64,000 bases of DNA from the NCBI RefSeq assembly GCF_000427425.1, contig NZ_KE386495.1:857072-921071 (forward strand). The letters run 5' to 3'. Shown here one piece after another: positions 26,651 through 35,035 of the stretch. The notes beneath the pieces were generated by a model. That model made no database searches, was not told the DNA's origin, and saw only the letters and a program-made list of their open reading frames with translations. Source of the DNA: Caldanaerobius polysaccharolyticus DSM 13641 (lineage in GTDB: Bacteria > Bacillota > Thermoanaerobacteria > Thermoanaerobacterales > Caldanaerobiaceae). Position 1 is the stretch's first letter. Each line of letters opens with the position of its first letter. The position numbers and the translations under genes were made by a program.

Positions 26651-27559
26651 CTACATGCCTTTTTCGATCAATGACGCTAGTTCATCAAAAATGCCCTCGT
26701 CAAAACCAGGGGTGTGTATGTTATGGAAAAGCTCCCATTCTTCTACATGTTCTACGGTTGCTCCAGGTTCTAGATCTACCAAAGGCCCTAAGGTTTCTAT
26801 TTCTATCATCCAATCAGTAGTGTAAGTTTCAAAAGATGCGCCAAAATCCGGATATTCAGATTCGGGCATATGATTATACCTCTTTACAAACATCTGGCCA
26901 TTATTTACGTAAGCTGCCCACCCTTTTTCATTTTGAGTGCCCAACTTAAAAGGCGGTTTCATATGGGGGTCTTGTCTCAATGCAATATATTTTTCACCCC
27001 AGTATACCCTTGGATCGTTCATCTTAGAATAAGGCCATAAAACTACAGATCTGTTGGGCAAAAATCCCGTGTCTTTTTTAACCTGAGGTATTATTTCAAT
27101 TCCCCCAGTGGACATAACAGAAATAGACCACGGTGCTAAGCGAGCAGCCCACGCGCCTACATTGGTGATTTTATGAATTACCTTCACTTTAGAGCTGTCT
27201 GGGCTCAATACCACGTCAATTTCTTTTTGCATGTTGACCCATGGTTCAGGTTTTTGCACTAATTTAATACCGTTTTGAATTTGCTGGCAGTCAACGGCTT
27301 GATTGTCAGGGGAGTACGTTCTTGGCATGACTTCAGGACTGTGCCATAATCTATGCCCACCGTAATTTCTCCACTCATCCCCACCAACTTTTCCTGCGTC
27401 TTCTTCTCTCACGCAAAACACGTTAGCATCGCCTGCAAAGCCATATCTTATGATCCTGGGGCCTATGTCCAATGTAGCCACGATGTCCACGATTCCGTTG
27501 GACACATGGACACAATTTTTCCACCCAGCAAATTCAATTTTATCGACTTTTACGCTCAC
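26651..27559 (-). CDS. DUF4380 family protein, aldose-epimerase-like fold
   Basis: 302 residues. The N terminus VSNGIVDIVATLDIGPRIIR and the block NYGGHRLWHSPEVMPRTYSP, with conserved His and Glu, resemble the galactose-mutarotase-like beta-sandwich proteins annotated DUF4380. A carbohydrate-binding or epimerising role is inferred from the fold and from its place between a TIM-barrel epimerase and a GH4 glycosidase; no reaction is established. No signal peptide is visible, so it is cytoplasmic. Confidence 0.72.
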   Translation of the reverse strand: MSVKVDKIEFAGWKNCVHVSNGIVDIVATLDIGPRIIRYGFAGDANVFCVREEDAGKVGGDEWRNYGGHRLWHSPEVMPRTYSPDNQAVDCQQIQNGIKLVQKPEPWVNMQKEIDVVLSPDSSKVKVIHKITNVGAWAARLAPWSISVMSTGGIEIIPQVKKDTGFLPNRSVVLWPYSKMNDPRVYWGEKYIALRQDPHMKPPFKLGTQNEKGWAAYVNNGQMFVKRYNHMPESEYPDFGASFETYTTDWMIEIETLGPLVDLEPGATVEHVEEWELFHNIHTPGFDEGIFDELASLIEKGM

Positions 27560-27638
27560 ATTTTCAACTCCTTTCTAAATCTAAATATCTATTCGCCGTA
27601 AGCGATGAAAATCCTCTTTTTTATATATAAAATCCTGT

Positions 27639-28400
27639 TTACACGTATCGCTTTAAAACCTTTATAGCGTTTGCATAATCGCTTTCGTCAGTCAATCTAG
27701 CCTCGATGCTCACGCGCCCATTGTAATTTATGTCTTTTAAAGCGTCAAAAAATAAATCGTATCTGTCTTTATCCTTTTCACTGGGATAAGTCCTGTTAGT
27801 ACCGCTGGCAATATGGGTATGAACGAGATTACTATCTGCCTTTATAATTGCGTCAAAGCCTTCATTTTCTACTGCCATGTGATAATAATCCGCTAATACT
27901 TTTACGTTGCTATGGCCAACTGATTTCACCATGTTAAGGCCTTCTTCAACTGTATTTAAAATATTTGATTCGTTTTTATTGAGATTTTCTATGGCGATAT
28001 AAATACCGTACTTAGCTGCTTCATCGCCAGCCATCCTTAGAAAATCCGCTATCTGATTCCATGCTTTTTCTCTCGGATAGCCTTCAGGAACGTTTCTAGC
28101 TCCTGCGCTTCCGAACACCACTATTTTACCGCCAAGAGCATTTGCGCGCTCCATAGCAGCTTTTACATAATCTTTAAGAGCAACCCAATCCACGCCATCC
28201 CCTACGACCTTCAAAGTTCTTACAAAGCTATTGAAGGCCTCTACTTTCAATGGGCTTCTTTCGGAAGAATTTAGCAGATCTTTAAATTGAATATCGGTCA
28301 TTGACATAACGCCAGCGAGGCTGAATTCCAGATAATCATAGCCAAGGTCTTTTAATAAATCAGCTTTATCAAAGTTTGAAGTGCAAATTCCAAATTTCAT
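27639..28400 (-). CDS. Sugar isomerase/epimerase, xylose-isomerase-like TIM barrel
   Basis: 253 residues, starting KFGICTSNFDKADLLKDLGY. Likely metal-binding residues are in YIAIENLNK (Glu), LADYYHM (Asp, His), THIASG (His) and VSIEARL (Glu), the pattern of the AP-endonuclease-2/xylose-isomerase-like superfamily that includes tagatose/psicose epimerases and inosose isomerases. It is the first gene of the operon with DUF4380 and GH4. Substrate not assignable from sequence. Confidence 0.8.
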   Translation of the reverse strand: MKFGICTSNFDKADLLKDLGYDYLEFSLAGVMSMTDIQFKDLLNSSERSPLKVEAFNSFVRTLKVVGDGVDWVALKDYVKAAMERANALGGKIVVFGSAGARNVPEGYPREKAWNQIADFLRMAGDEAAKYGIYIAIENLNKNESNILNTVEEGLNMVKSVGHSNVKVLADYYHMAVENEGFDAIIKADSNLVHTHIASGTNRTYPSEKDKDRYDLFFDALKDINYNGRVSIEARLTDESDYANAIKVLKRYV

Positions 28401-28442
28401 ATATATCCCCCTTTAATTAACATGTTCACAAGATAAATTATA

Positions 28443-28472
28443 TATATTCTATACAAATATATTCTATACAAA
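28443..28472 (-). promoter_or_regulatory. Two tandem 15-bp repeats upstream of the GH4 operon
   Basis: Two exact, adjacent copies of TATATTCTATACAAA (28443-28457 and 28458-28472), about 45 nt upstream of the first operon gene on the minus strand. Read in the gene's direction each is TTTGTATAGAATATA, which offers overlapping -35/-10-like elements. It is either an operator repeat or a recently duplicated promoter element. Confidence 0.5.
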
Positions 28473-28557
28473 GCCCCAAAATCCTCTAAAAAACAAATAA
28501 AAAAGCTTTGTTTTTATTTGTTTTTTGTTAGGTTGTGCAAAAAATCAGCAAAAAAAA

Positions 28558-28629
28558 TCGGGGTGAGAGGATTTGAACCTCCGACCCCCTGGTCCCGAAC
28601 CAGGTGCGCTCCCCCTGCGCTACACCCCG
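28558..28629 (-). tRNA. tRNA-Pro (CGG anticodon)
   Basis: Cloverleaf on the minus strand: acceptor CGGGGTG/CACCCCG, D-stem GCGC/GCGC, anticodon arm CCTGG-TTCGGGA-CCAGG (anticodon CGG), T-arm GGAGG-TTCAAAT-CCTCT, discriminator A. CCA is not encoded. The gene is followed on its strand by a T-run. A 60-codon reading frame over the same bases is an artefact. Confidence 0.97.
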
Positions 28630-28689
28630 CTACTTCGTTTATTATAGCATAAACAACTTTGTAATTCAATAGTGGATTTTCTGTGTGCC

Positions 28690-28718
28690 TTGACATTTCT
28701 TTAAAATATTTATATTAT
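28690..28718 (+). promoter_or_regulatory. Sigma-A promoter of the MATE gene
   Basis: TTGACA at 28690-28695, 17-nt spacer, TATTAT at 28713-28718. The predicted transcript start near 28725 lies after or at the in-frame GTG 28727, which supports the later ATG 28772 as the translation start. Confidence 0.8.
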
Positions 28719-28771
28719 ATAAATATGTGAGATTTATGCAAAACCATCAACAATCTGATAGGATGAGGCTA

Positions 28772-30142
28772 ATGGAGATTTCGTGTAATGTCAATAAGAA
28801 GACTAAAAGTGAAATACTGCAACTGGCTTGGCCTTCTATTGTAGAGCAGTCCCTTATAATGATGGTGGGTCTTGTTTCTACCATGTTTGTAGGTAGGTTG
28901 GGCAATGCGGCCATTGCCGCTGTAGGAGCCATAAATAGCATGATATTTTTCTTCCAGGCTGTATTTGCAGGTCTTTCCACTGGTTCCACTGTAATTGTGG
29001 CCAGGCTTATTGGGGAGGAGGACTACGAAAATGCCAAGTTAGCTGTGATGCAGTCCCTTATAATGTGCCTTATTATTTTCATCGCGCTTACTGTGTTAGG
29101 TTACATTTTTGCGATACCGCTTATCCACCTTTTTTTTGGCCATATTTCAAAGGACGTTTTTGACAATGCATTGCTTTACTACAGAATTGTTCTTATAGGT
29201 TTGCCTTTCGTGATAATAGATATCGTCATAGGTGGCGCTCTGAGGGGAGCAGGAGATACCAAGACCCCCATGTACATTACAGCAGTTGTCAATGTTATAA
29301 GCTTTTTACTGAATGCACTGCTGGTATTCGGAGTTAAAGTGAACGGCAATTACCTGATACCGCCATATGGAGTAAAAGGTACGGCTATGGCTGTCACCAT
29401 AGCCAGGGTGATAGGCGGCTTTTTGCAGCTCTATATACTCTATTTTGCCAAGCGCGTTATCAATCTGAGCATAAAAGATAAAATTAGGCTTGACTTCAAG
29501 ATGATGAAGAGAATAATACATGTGGGATTGCCAGCGTCTTTCGAGCAGTTGGTTATGCAGGGCGGTTTTCTGGTGATGCAGGTTATGGTGGCTACCATGG
29601 GTACGGTGGCCATGGCTGTGTATCAAATAGGCATGAACGCTAATTCCATAGCTTTTATGCCCATATTTGGCTTTACTCTGGCGGCTACTAGCCTTGTAGG
29701 TAGGAGCCTTGGTGCCAAAGAGTACGAGGCAGCGGAAAATTATGCCAGGCAGACCAACAGTATAGCTGTAAAAGTGATAACCGTAATAGGAGTGTGCATG
29801 TTTATATTTGCGAAACAGCTAGCAGCGCTTTACTCTACGGATCCTACGGTTATACACATGGGGTCTGTGGTTATCAGGATATTTGCGGTAATAGAGCCTA
29901 TGCTCGCTGTCATGAATGTAATTTCGGGTTCTCTAAGGGCTGGTGGTGACATTCTCTATATCGTTCTTACAGCTTTTGCAGGGTTATGGGCTTTTAGAGT
30001 GCTGATAGGCTTTATCTTAGGCAAATTGTTGAACATGGGTGTTTACGGTATATGGATAGGCATATGCTTTGATTTTGCTGTCCGCTCGTGTATGTATTGG
30101 TTCAGATTCAAAGCCGGCAGGTGGAAGTATATAAAGGTGTAA
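28772..30142 (+). CDS. MATE family multidrug/toxin efflux transporter
   Basis: 456 residues from ATG 28772, chosen because AGGATGAGG (28759-28767) precedes it and the promoter lies at 28690-28718. About twelve hydrophobic helices in two homologous halves. The N-terminal block ILQLAWPSIVEQSLIMMVGL and VSTMFVGRLGNAAIAAVG is typical of MatE domains, as is GALRGAGDTKTPMYI at the end of the first half. Such proteins export cationic drugs or metabolites using Na+ or H+ gradients. Monocistronic, with its own promoter and terminator. Confidence 0.9.
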   Translation: MEISCNVNKKTKSEILQLAWPSIVEQSLIMMVGLVSTMFVGRLGNAAIAAVGAINSMIFFFQAVFAGLSTGSTVIVARLIGEEDYENAKLAVMQSLIMCLIIFIALTVLGYIFAIPLIHLFFGHISKDVFDNALLYYRIVLIGLPFVIIDIVIGGALRGAGDTKTPMYITAVVNVISFLLNALLVFGVKVNGNYLIPPYGVKGTAMAVTIARVIGGFLQLYILYFAKRVINLSIKDKIRLDFKMMKRIIHVGLPASFEQLVMQGGFLVMQVMVATMGTVAMAVYQIGMNANSIAFMPIFGFTLAATSLVGRSLGAKEYEAAENYARQTNSIAVKVITVIGVCMFIFAKQLAALYSTDPTVIHMGSVVIRIFAVIEPMLAVMNVISGSLRAGGDILYIVLTAFAGLWAFRVLIGFILGKLLNMGVYGIWIGICFDFAVRSCMYWFRFKAGRWKYIKV

Positions 30143-30154
30143 TGATTATAGAAC

Positions 30155-30186
30155 AAAAATAGGTAGGCAAGTGCCTACCTATTTTT
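30155..30186. terminator. Bidirectional terminator between MATE and DUF2680 genes
   Basis: AAAAATAGGTAGGC-aagt-GCCTACCTATTTTT: a 14-bp perfect stem with a 4-nt loop, T-rich on both strands. The stop codon of the minus-strand gene overlaps its edge. Confidence 0.92.
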
Positions 30187-30556
30187 AATTGGTATTATTT
30201 GAGTTGTAGCCATAGCCTCCCATCATGCCCATGCCAAAGCCGCCACATCCACCGTTCCTCATGTAGTTGTACATGTCGTTTATATGGTCTTTAATGATAT
30301 TTGCCTGGGATTTGTCGATGAGCCCAAAGCTCTGATATTTATCGATTAATTTTTGTTGTAGGCCTTTTATTTGCTGTTGGATGTCGCTGATTTCTTTTTT
30401 CTGCGAGTCGGTTAATTTAGGCCATTTTTCTTGAAATTGGCTTTGCCCGTAAGGAATAGTGGATGGAGATGGTTGATTTGCAGCCATGGCCAATGGCACT
30501 GCTATTGCTAGCACCAACACTGCTACTAGACCTGCAATCATTAATTTTTTCTTCAT
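30185..30556 (-). CDS. Secreted DUF2680 (YckD-like) protein
   Basis: 123 residues from ATG 30556 (AAGGAGG upstream on the minus strand; a TTG one codon earlier is unlikely). Signal peptide: MKKKLMIAGLVAVLVLAIAV, then PLAMA with likely cleavage after AMA. The mature part has KLTDSQKKEISDIQQQIKGL, two amphipathic helices, and a Gly/Met-rich tail GGCGGFGMGMMGGYGY. The helical part matches DUF2680; function unknown, although the Met/Gly/Cys tail could bind metal. It is divergent from the two-component operon at 30724, whose sensors could control it. Confidence 0.75.
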   Translation of the reverse strand: MKKKLMIAGLVAVLVLAIAVPLAMAANQPSPSTIPYGQSQFQEKWPKLTDSQKKEISDIQQQIKGLQQKLIDKYQSFGLIDKSQANIIKDHINDMYNYMRNGGCGGFGMGMMGGYGYNSNNTN

Positions 30557-30723
30557 CAACTGTACCTCCTTTTCTCTGTAAATATATTATAATACTCAAT
30601 TATGGCTTAACAGTGATGTAATTTTGAACAATTTGTGAAAAATGTATTTGTAGCGAGATTTTTAGCTTTGATACTTTTTCGCATGTTGTTTTCGTAATAT
30701 AATTAAAGCGGAGGTGTCACTGG

Positions 30724-31425
30724 GTGGCAAATAATCTTATTCTAATAGCAGACGATGATAAAAATGTCCAGGAGATATTGCAGATTTATTTGAAAAAAGA
30801 AGGATTTAACCTGGCTTTTGCCGATGATGGCGAGACGACGTTAAAAAAGGCCAGGGAGTTAAAGCCCGATCTAATCGTGCTGGATATAATGATGCCTGTA
30901 CTAAATGGAATAGATGTTTGTAAGCAGTTAAGAAAAGAGTCCGACGTACCCATTATAATGTTGACTGCAAAGGGAGAGGACGTGGATAAGATATTGGGGC
31001 TGGAAATAGGCGCTGATGATTACGTGACGAAGCCTTTTAACCCCAGAGAAGTGGTAGCGAGGATAAAAGCGGTTATGAGAAGGTCTGTAGAGTGCCGTCA
31101 AAGACACACTAATGTTAAGAAAGCCATTAGTTATCCAGGGCTTGAAATCGACATCGACAATTATTATGTAAAATTGGATGGCAAAGAGGTACCGATGACG
31201 CCTAAAGAAATAGAGCTTTTGTGGTATCTTGCCAGCAATTGCAACAAGGTTTTTACTCGAGAGCAATTACTGGAAGAAATATGGGGTTACGACTATTATG
31301 GTGATATAAGAACTGTAGATACCCACATAAAGAGAATAAGAGCCAAACTAAGTAAAAGAGAAAGTCACCCATGGGATATCAGGACTGTGTGGGGGGTTGG
31401 ATATAAATTTGAGGTGAATTCATGA
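30724..31425 (+). CDS. OmpR-family response regulator (first of two)
   Basis: 233 residues; GTG 30724 with GGAGGTG upstream. Receiver domain residues 1-120 with acidic pocket DDDK, phosphoacceptor Asp54 in IVLDIMMP, Thr in MLTAKG and Lys in VTKPFNP; winged-helix DNA-binding domain residues 130-230 with the ending GVGYKFEV. It controls transcription after phosphorylation by the adjacent kinase. Its stop overlaps the kinase start by 4 nt. Targets unknown; the divergent DUF2680 gene is a candidate. Confidence 0.94.
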   Translation: MANNLILIADDDKNVQEILQIYLKKEGFNLAFADDGETTLKKARELKPDLIVLDIMMPVLNGIDVCKQLRKESDVPIIMLTAKGEDVDKILGLEIGADDYVTKPFNPREVVARIKAVMRRSVECRQRHTNVKKAISYPGLEIDIDNYYVKLDGKEVPMTPKEIELLWYLASNCNKVFTREQLLEEIWGYDYYGDIRTVDTHIKRIRAKLSKRESHPWDIRTVWGVGYKFEVNS

Positions 31426-32867
31426 TGTTTAATACGCTGTCAGGGAAAATATTTGCGTCATACCTTATGGTTATCCTTATAACCGTGCTCATCGTAGGCC
31501 TTCTTTTTTCCAATGCGCTGAGCAGCTACATAGTAAACGCTAAATCTAAAGAGATGGAAACTAGAGCGGCGGAAATAAGTCAGATTACTGCCAGTTATTT
31601 TTTAGGCAAAATTGATGGGAGAATGTATTACAGCATACTAAAAACCTTTAATAGATCGACAAATTGCGCTATCTTGGTAGTCGATAAAAGAGGAAAAATC
31701 GTAGCAGCTTCTTTTGATGTCATGAGCAAAATGATGAAAGGCATGCGGGAGAGACCTATGGACTTGGCAAAAACCGTGAAAGTCCCTCCCCAGTATGTGG
31801 ACAGGGTGAATAGCGGTCAAGGTGTTGTGGCGGTAGTTAAAATGGCAGGTATGGAAGGATTAATGATAATAACAGGTGTACCTGTATTTTTGGGCGATAA
31901 AGTAGCAGGAGGTGTATTTCTGAATTCCCCCATAAAGGATATTGCTGAAGTGCTAAGCAGGTTGTATTTGCTCCTGATTATCGTGACACTGATGGCCCTT
32001 GCCATGGCGTCTGTGATAAGCGCGTATCTTTCTAGATTGATCACCAGGCCATTAAGGCAGATGTCCAGGATTGCCCTGGCTATGGCGAAAGGCGATTACA
32101 AAGTTAAAGTTAATATAAGGAGCGATGATGAAATAGGTCAGCTGGGTAGATCGTTGAATTACCTAGCTTCTGAGTCAGAAAGGCTGGAGAACATGCGCAG
32201 GGATTTTATAGCAAATGTCTCCCACGAGTTAAGAACCCCGCTCACGGCTATCAGGGGATTTATGGAGCCGCTTATCGATGGTACGGTGACTGATAAAGAA
32301 GACGTGGAGAGGTGCCATAAGATCATATACGGTGAGACGTTGCGCATGCAAAGGCTGATCAATGATCTGTTGGACCTGAGCAGACTACAGGCTGGTAAAA
32401 TATCGATCAACATGCAACCCATCGCTTTAAGACAAGTAGTAGACAACGTGATTGCAAAGATGAAACCTCAGGCGGATGGCAAGGGAATTCGATTAATTAA
32501 CAGGTGCCCTGACGATATTTCTCCTGTGTTAGCTGACGAAGACAGGATTCAGCAGGTCCTTATTATATTTATAGACAATGGGATAAAGTACACGGGAGCC
32601 AATGGCACTGTAACGGTGACAGCTGAAGAGGGAAGAAGTTTTGTGGAAGTTAGGGTTGAGGATACAGGTATGGGTATATCCAGTGAAGATCTAGAACGCA
32701 TCTGGGAGAGGTTTTACAAAGCTGATAAGGCCAGAGGAAAAGACGGAGCTGGATTAGGTCTCGCTATAGCGAAAGAAATTGTGCAGTTACACGGTGGAAC
32801 TGTCAGTGTAAAAAGTCAGGTAGGTCGCGGTAGCGTGTTTGGATTTACTTTAAAGAAAGCAAAATAG
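31422..32867 (+). CDS. Membrane sensor histidine kinase (first of two)
   Basis: 481 residues. Two membrane helices (about residues 8-32 and 185-207) enclose an extracytoplasmic sensor of about 150 residues. Then HAMP (about 205-258), H-box ANVSHELRTPLTAI with phosphorylated His268, N-box IDNGIKYTG, G1 DTGMGIS and G2 GAGLGLAIAKE. All catalytic motifs are intact. It pairs with the regulator just upstream. The signal is unknown; the sensor domain has no motif I recognise. Confidence 0.93.
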   Translation: MMFNTLSGKIFASYLMVILITVLIVGLLFSNALSSYIVNAKSKEMETRAAEISQITASYFLGKIDGRMYYSILKTFNRSTNCAILVVDKRGKIVAASFDVMSKMMKGMRERPMDLAKTVKVPPQYVDRVNSGQGVVAVVKMAGMEGLMIITGVPVFLGDKVAGGVFLNSPIKDIAEVLSRLYLLLIIVTLMALAMASVISAYLSRLITRPLRQMSRIALAMAKGDYKVKVNIRSDDEIGQLGRSLNYLASESERLENMRRDFIANVSHELRTPLTAIRGFMEPLIDGTVTDKEDVERCHKIIYGETLRMQRLINDLLDLSRLQAGKISINMQPIALRQVVDNVIAKMKPQADGKGIRLINRCPDDISPVLADEDRIQQVLIIFIDNGIKYTGANGTVTVTAEEGRSFVEVRVEDTGMGISSEDLERIWERFYKADKARGKDGAGLGLAIAKEIVQLHGGTVSVKSQVGRGSVFGFTLKKAK

Positions 32868-32921
32868 GTGGATTTTATGATATAATTATAAATATAATTA
32901 AATAGGTATAGGGTGGGTAGT

Positions 32922-33617
32922 ATGGCTACAAAGATAATGATTGTAGATGACGACAGAAACATATGTGAACTTATATCAATTTACCTTACAAAAGAGGGGT
33001 TTGATATTGTAAAAGTATATGACGGCAAAGAAGCTATTGATAAATTCAATGAGGTTGCGCCGTCACTGGTTATATTGGATTTAATGCTGCCGGGTGTAGA
33101 TGGTTATACGGTGTGTAGAGATATCAGAAAAATCAGCAGTACCCCGATTATAATGTTAACGGCTAAAAGCGAGACGCTGGATAAGGTCTTGGGCTTGGAA
33201 CTGGGAGCGGACGATTATATTGTTAAGCCTTTTGATCCTAAAGAGCTTGTAGCTAGGGTAAAAGCGGTTTTGAGAAGATATGCGCCTATGACAGGTGAAG
33301 AGAATAAAAAAGTGGTATACCCTGGGATAGTAATAAATATGAACGAATACAAGTTGAAGATCGATGGGCGAGATGTAGAAGTGCCTCCTAAGGAATTTGA
33401 ACTTCTGTACTTTCTGGCGTCTCACCCTAATCAGGTTTTTACCCGTGAACAACTGCTAGAGCAAGTGTGGGGTTATGATTATTTTGGTGATTCGCGAACC
33501 GTTGACGTGCATATAAAGAGGTTGAGAGAAAAGCTTCCGGCTAATGAGTTTTGGACGTTAAAGACGGTTTGGGGTGTCGGCTATAAATTTGAGGTGAAAA
33601 CAGGTGAAACAAAATAG
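32922..33617 (+). CDS. OmpR-family response regulator (second of two)
   Basis: 231 residues from ATG 32922 (an in-frame GTG at 32913 overlaps the ribosome-binding region AGGGTGG). Receiver with Asp53 in VILDLMLPG, MLTAKS and VKPFDP; winged helix ending GVGYKFEV. It is similar throughout to the regulator at 30724, so the pair probably arose by tandem duplication. It overlaps the second kinase by 14 nt. Confidence 0.94.
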   Translation: MATKIMIVDDDRNICELISIYLTKEGFDIVKVYDGKEAIDKFNEVAPSLVILDLMLPGVDGYTVCRDIRKISSTPIIMLTAKSETLDKVLGLELGADDYIVKPFDPKELVARVKAVLRRYAPMTGEENKKVVYPGIVINMNEYKLKIDGRDVEVPPKEFELLYFLASHPNQVFTREQLLEQVWGYDYFGDSRTVDVHIKRLREKLPANEFWTLKTVWGVGYKFEVKTGETK

Positions 33618-35013
33618 CCTTTTTAAGAGGCTGATGTATGTCAACATGCTTTTGGTATTTATAACCATATTAATAGTGACAGGACTGCTGATACAACTAT
33701 TTACGGGATTCTACTATAGCGAAAAAAAGGACATGCTGTTAGAGGAAAGCCGTAAGCTCAACAATACTTTTGCTGCCATATTGGTTGGCAATATAATTCC
33801 GGGGAGTTTGGCATATGATCTTAGGTTTGTGGACGAATACCTTAACGCTAGGATATGGTTGCTGGATAGGAGGGGTGTTGTTTATACGGTTTCTACATCC
33901 CAGGATAGGCAGGCAGTAGGCCTAAAAATTCCTTTAAATGAAGTCAATGAGGTTTTAAACGGTAAGGTTGTGGTTATCAAAGGCAGTTTTGGCGGCATGT
34001 TTAAAACCCCTGTCTTGACAGTGGGATCGCCGGTTTACTTTGGAAATACCATAGTCGGCGCTATTTTTATGCACGCGCCTATATTTGAAATCCAAGGGGC
34101 TCTAAACAGGATATACATTATCATAGCCATATCGGCTTTGGCCGGCGTGGCTGTTGCTATGCTGCTGAGTTACTTATCGGCTGGAAGGCTGTCAAAACCC
34201 CTCGTGGAAATTTCTAAAGCAGCTAGAAACATAGCTAAGGGCAATTTTGACATAAGGGTTGCTGTAAATAGCGATGATGAAATAGGGCAACTGGCCAGGA
34301 GTTTTAATACTATGGCCAATGAATTGGAGCACCTTGAAGAAATGAGGAGGGGATTTGTAGCCAATGTTTCCCATGAATTAAGATCGCCTTTGACCTCTAT
34401 AATAGGGTATCTTAATGGTATCATCGATGGCACCATACCTGAAGGCGATAGGGATAAGTATTTAAAAATCGTCAAGTCCGAGTCAGAAAGGTTAAGCAGG
34501 CTGGTTTCGGATCTCTTAAATCTGGCAGAATTGGAAGCTGGTATTAAATTGAACCTTAGGAATTTTGATATAAATGAATTGATAAGAAGGGTTTTAATAA
34601 AATTTAGCGGTAAAATGGACGCAAAGGGACTGGATGCAGAAGTGGATTTTGCAAAAGACTATATGTACGTTGAAGCAGATCCCGACAGGATTGAGCAGGT
34701 TTTGATTAATCTTTTGGACAATGCGATTAAATTTTCTAAGGAAAATGGCCATATTGCCATAAGGACTTACCAGAAGGATTTATCGGCGTATGTGTCTATA
34801 GAGGATAATGGGATAGGAATAAAGGAGGAGGATATACCGTTTATTTGGGATAGATTCTACAAAGCTGATAAGTCCAGAGAGAGTAAGATTGAGGGAACAG
34901 GACTGGGACTGTCTATTGTTAAATCTATAATAGAGTCCCATGGAGGGGATATTTACGTAGAAAGCCAATATGGAAAAGGTACGAAATTCACTTTTACATT
35001 AAAAATAGCATAA
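33604..35013 (+). CDS. Membrane sensor histidine kinase (second of two)
   Basis: 469 residues from GTG 33604 with GAGGTG upstream. Same layout as the first kinase: helices near residues 11-33 and 175-198, an extracytoplasmic sensor, HAMP, H-box ANVSHELRSPLTSI with His257, N-box LDNAIKFSK, G1 DNGIGIK and G2 GTGLGLSIVKS. The sensor part differs clearly from that of the first kinase, consistent with a different input after duplication. Phosphofructokinase starts 22 nt downstream and is likely on the same transcript. Confidence 0.93.
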   Translation: MKQNSLFKRLMYVNMLLVFITILIVTGLLIQLFTGFYYSEKKDMLLEESRKLNNTFAAILVGNIIPGSLAYDLRFVDEYLNARIWLLDRRGVVYTVSTSQDRQAVGLKIPLNEVNEVLNGKVVVIKGSFGGMFKTPVLTVGSPVYFGNTIVGAIFMHAPIFEIQGALNRIYIIIAISALAGVAVAMLLSYLSAGRLSKPLVEISKAARNIAKGNFDIRVAVNSDDEIGQLARSFNTMANELEHLEEMRRGFVANVSHELRSPLTSIIGYLNGIIDGTIPEGDRDKYLKIVKSESERLSRLVSDLLNLAELEAGIKLNLRNFDINELIRRVLIKFSGKMDAKGLDAEVDFAKDYMYVEADPDRIEQVLINLLDNAIKFSKENGHIAIRTYQKDLSAYVSIEDNGIGIKEEDIPFIWDRFYKADKSRESKIEGTGLGLSIVKSIIESHGGDIYVESQYGKGTKFTFTLKIA

Positions 35014-35035
35014 GTTGAAAAAGGAGAGGATTTTG

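Noticed and set aside
28514-28696. 60-codon minus-strand frame
   Set aside because: It overlaps the tRNA-Pro gene, which explains the sequence.
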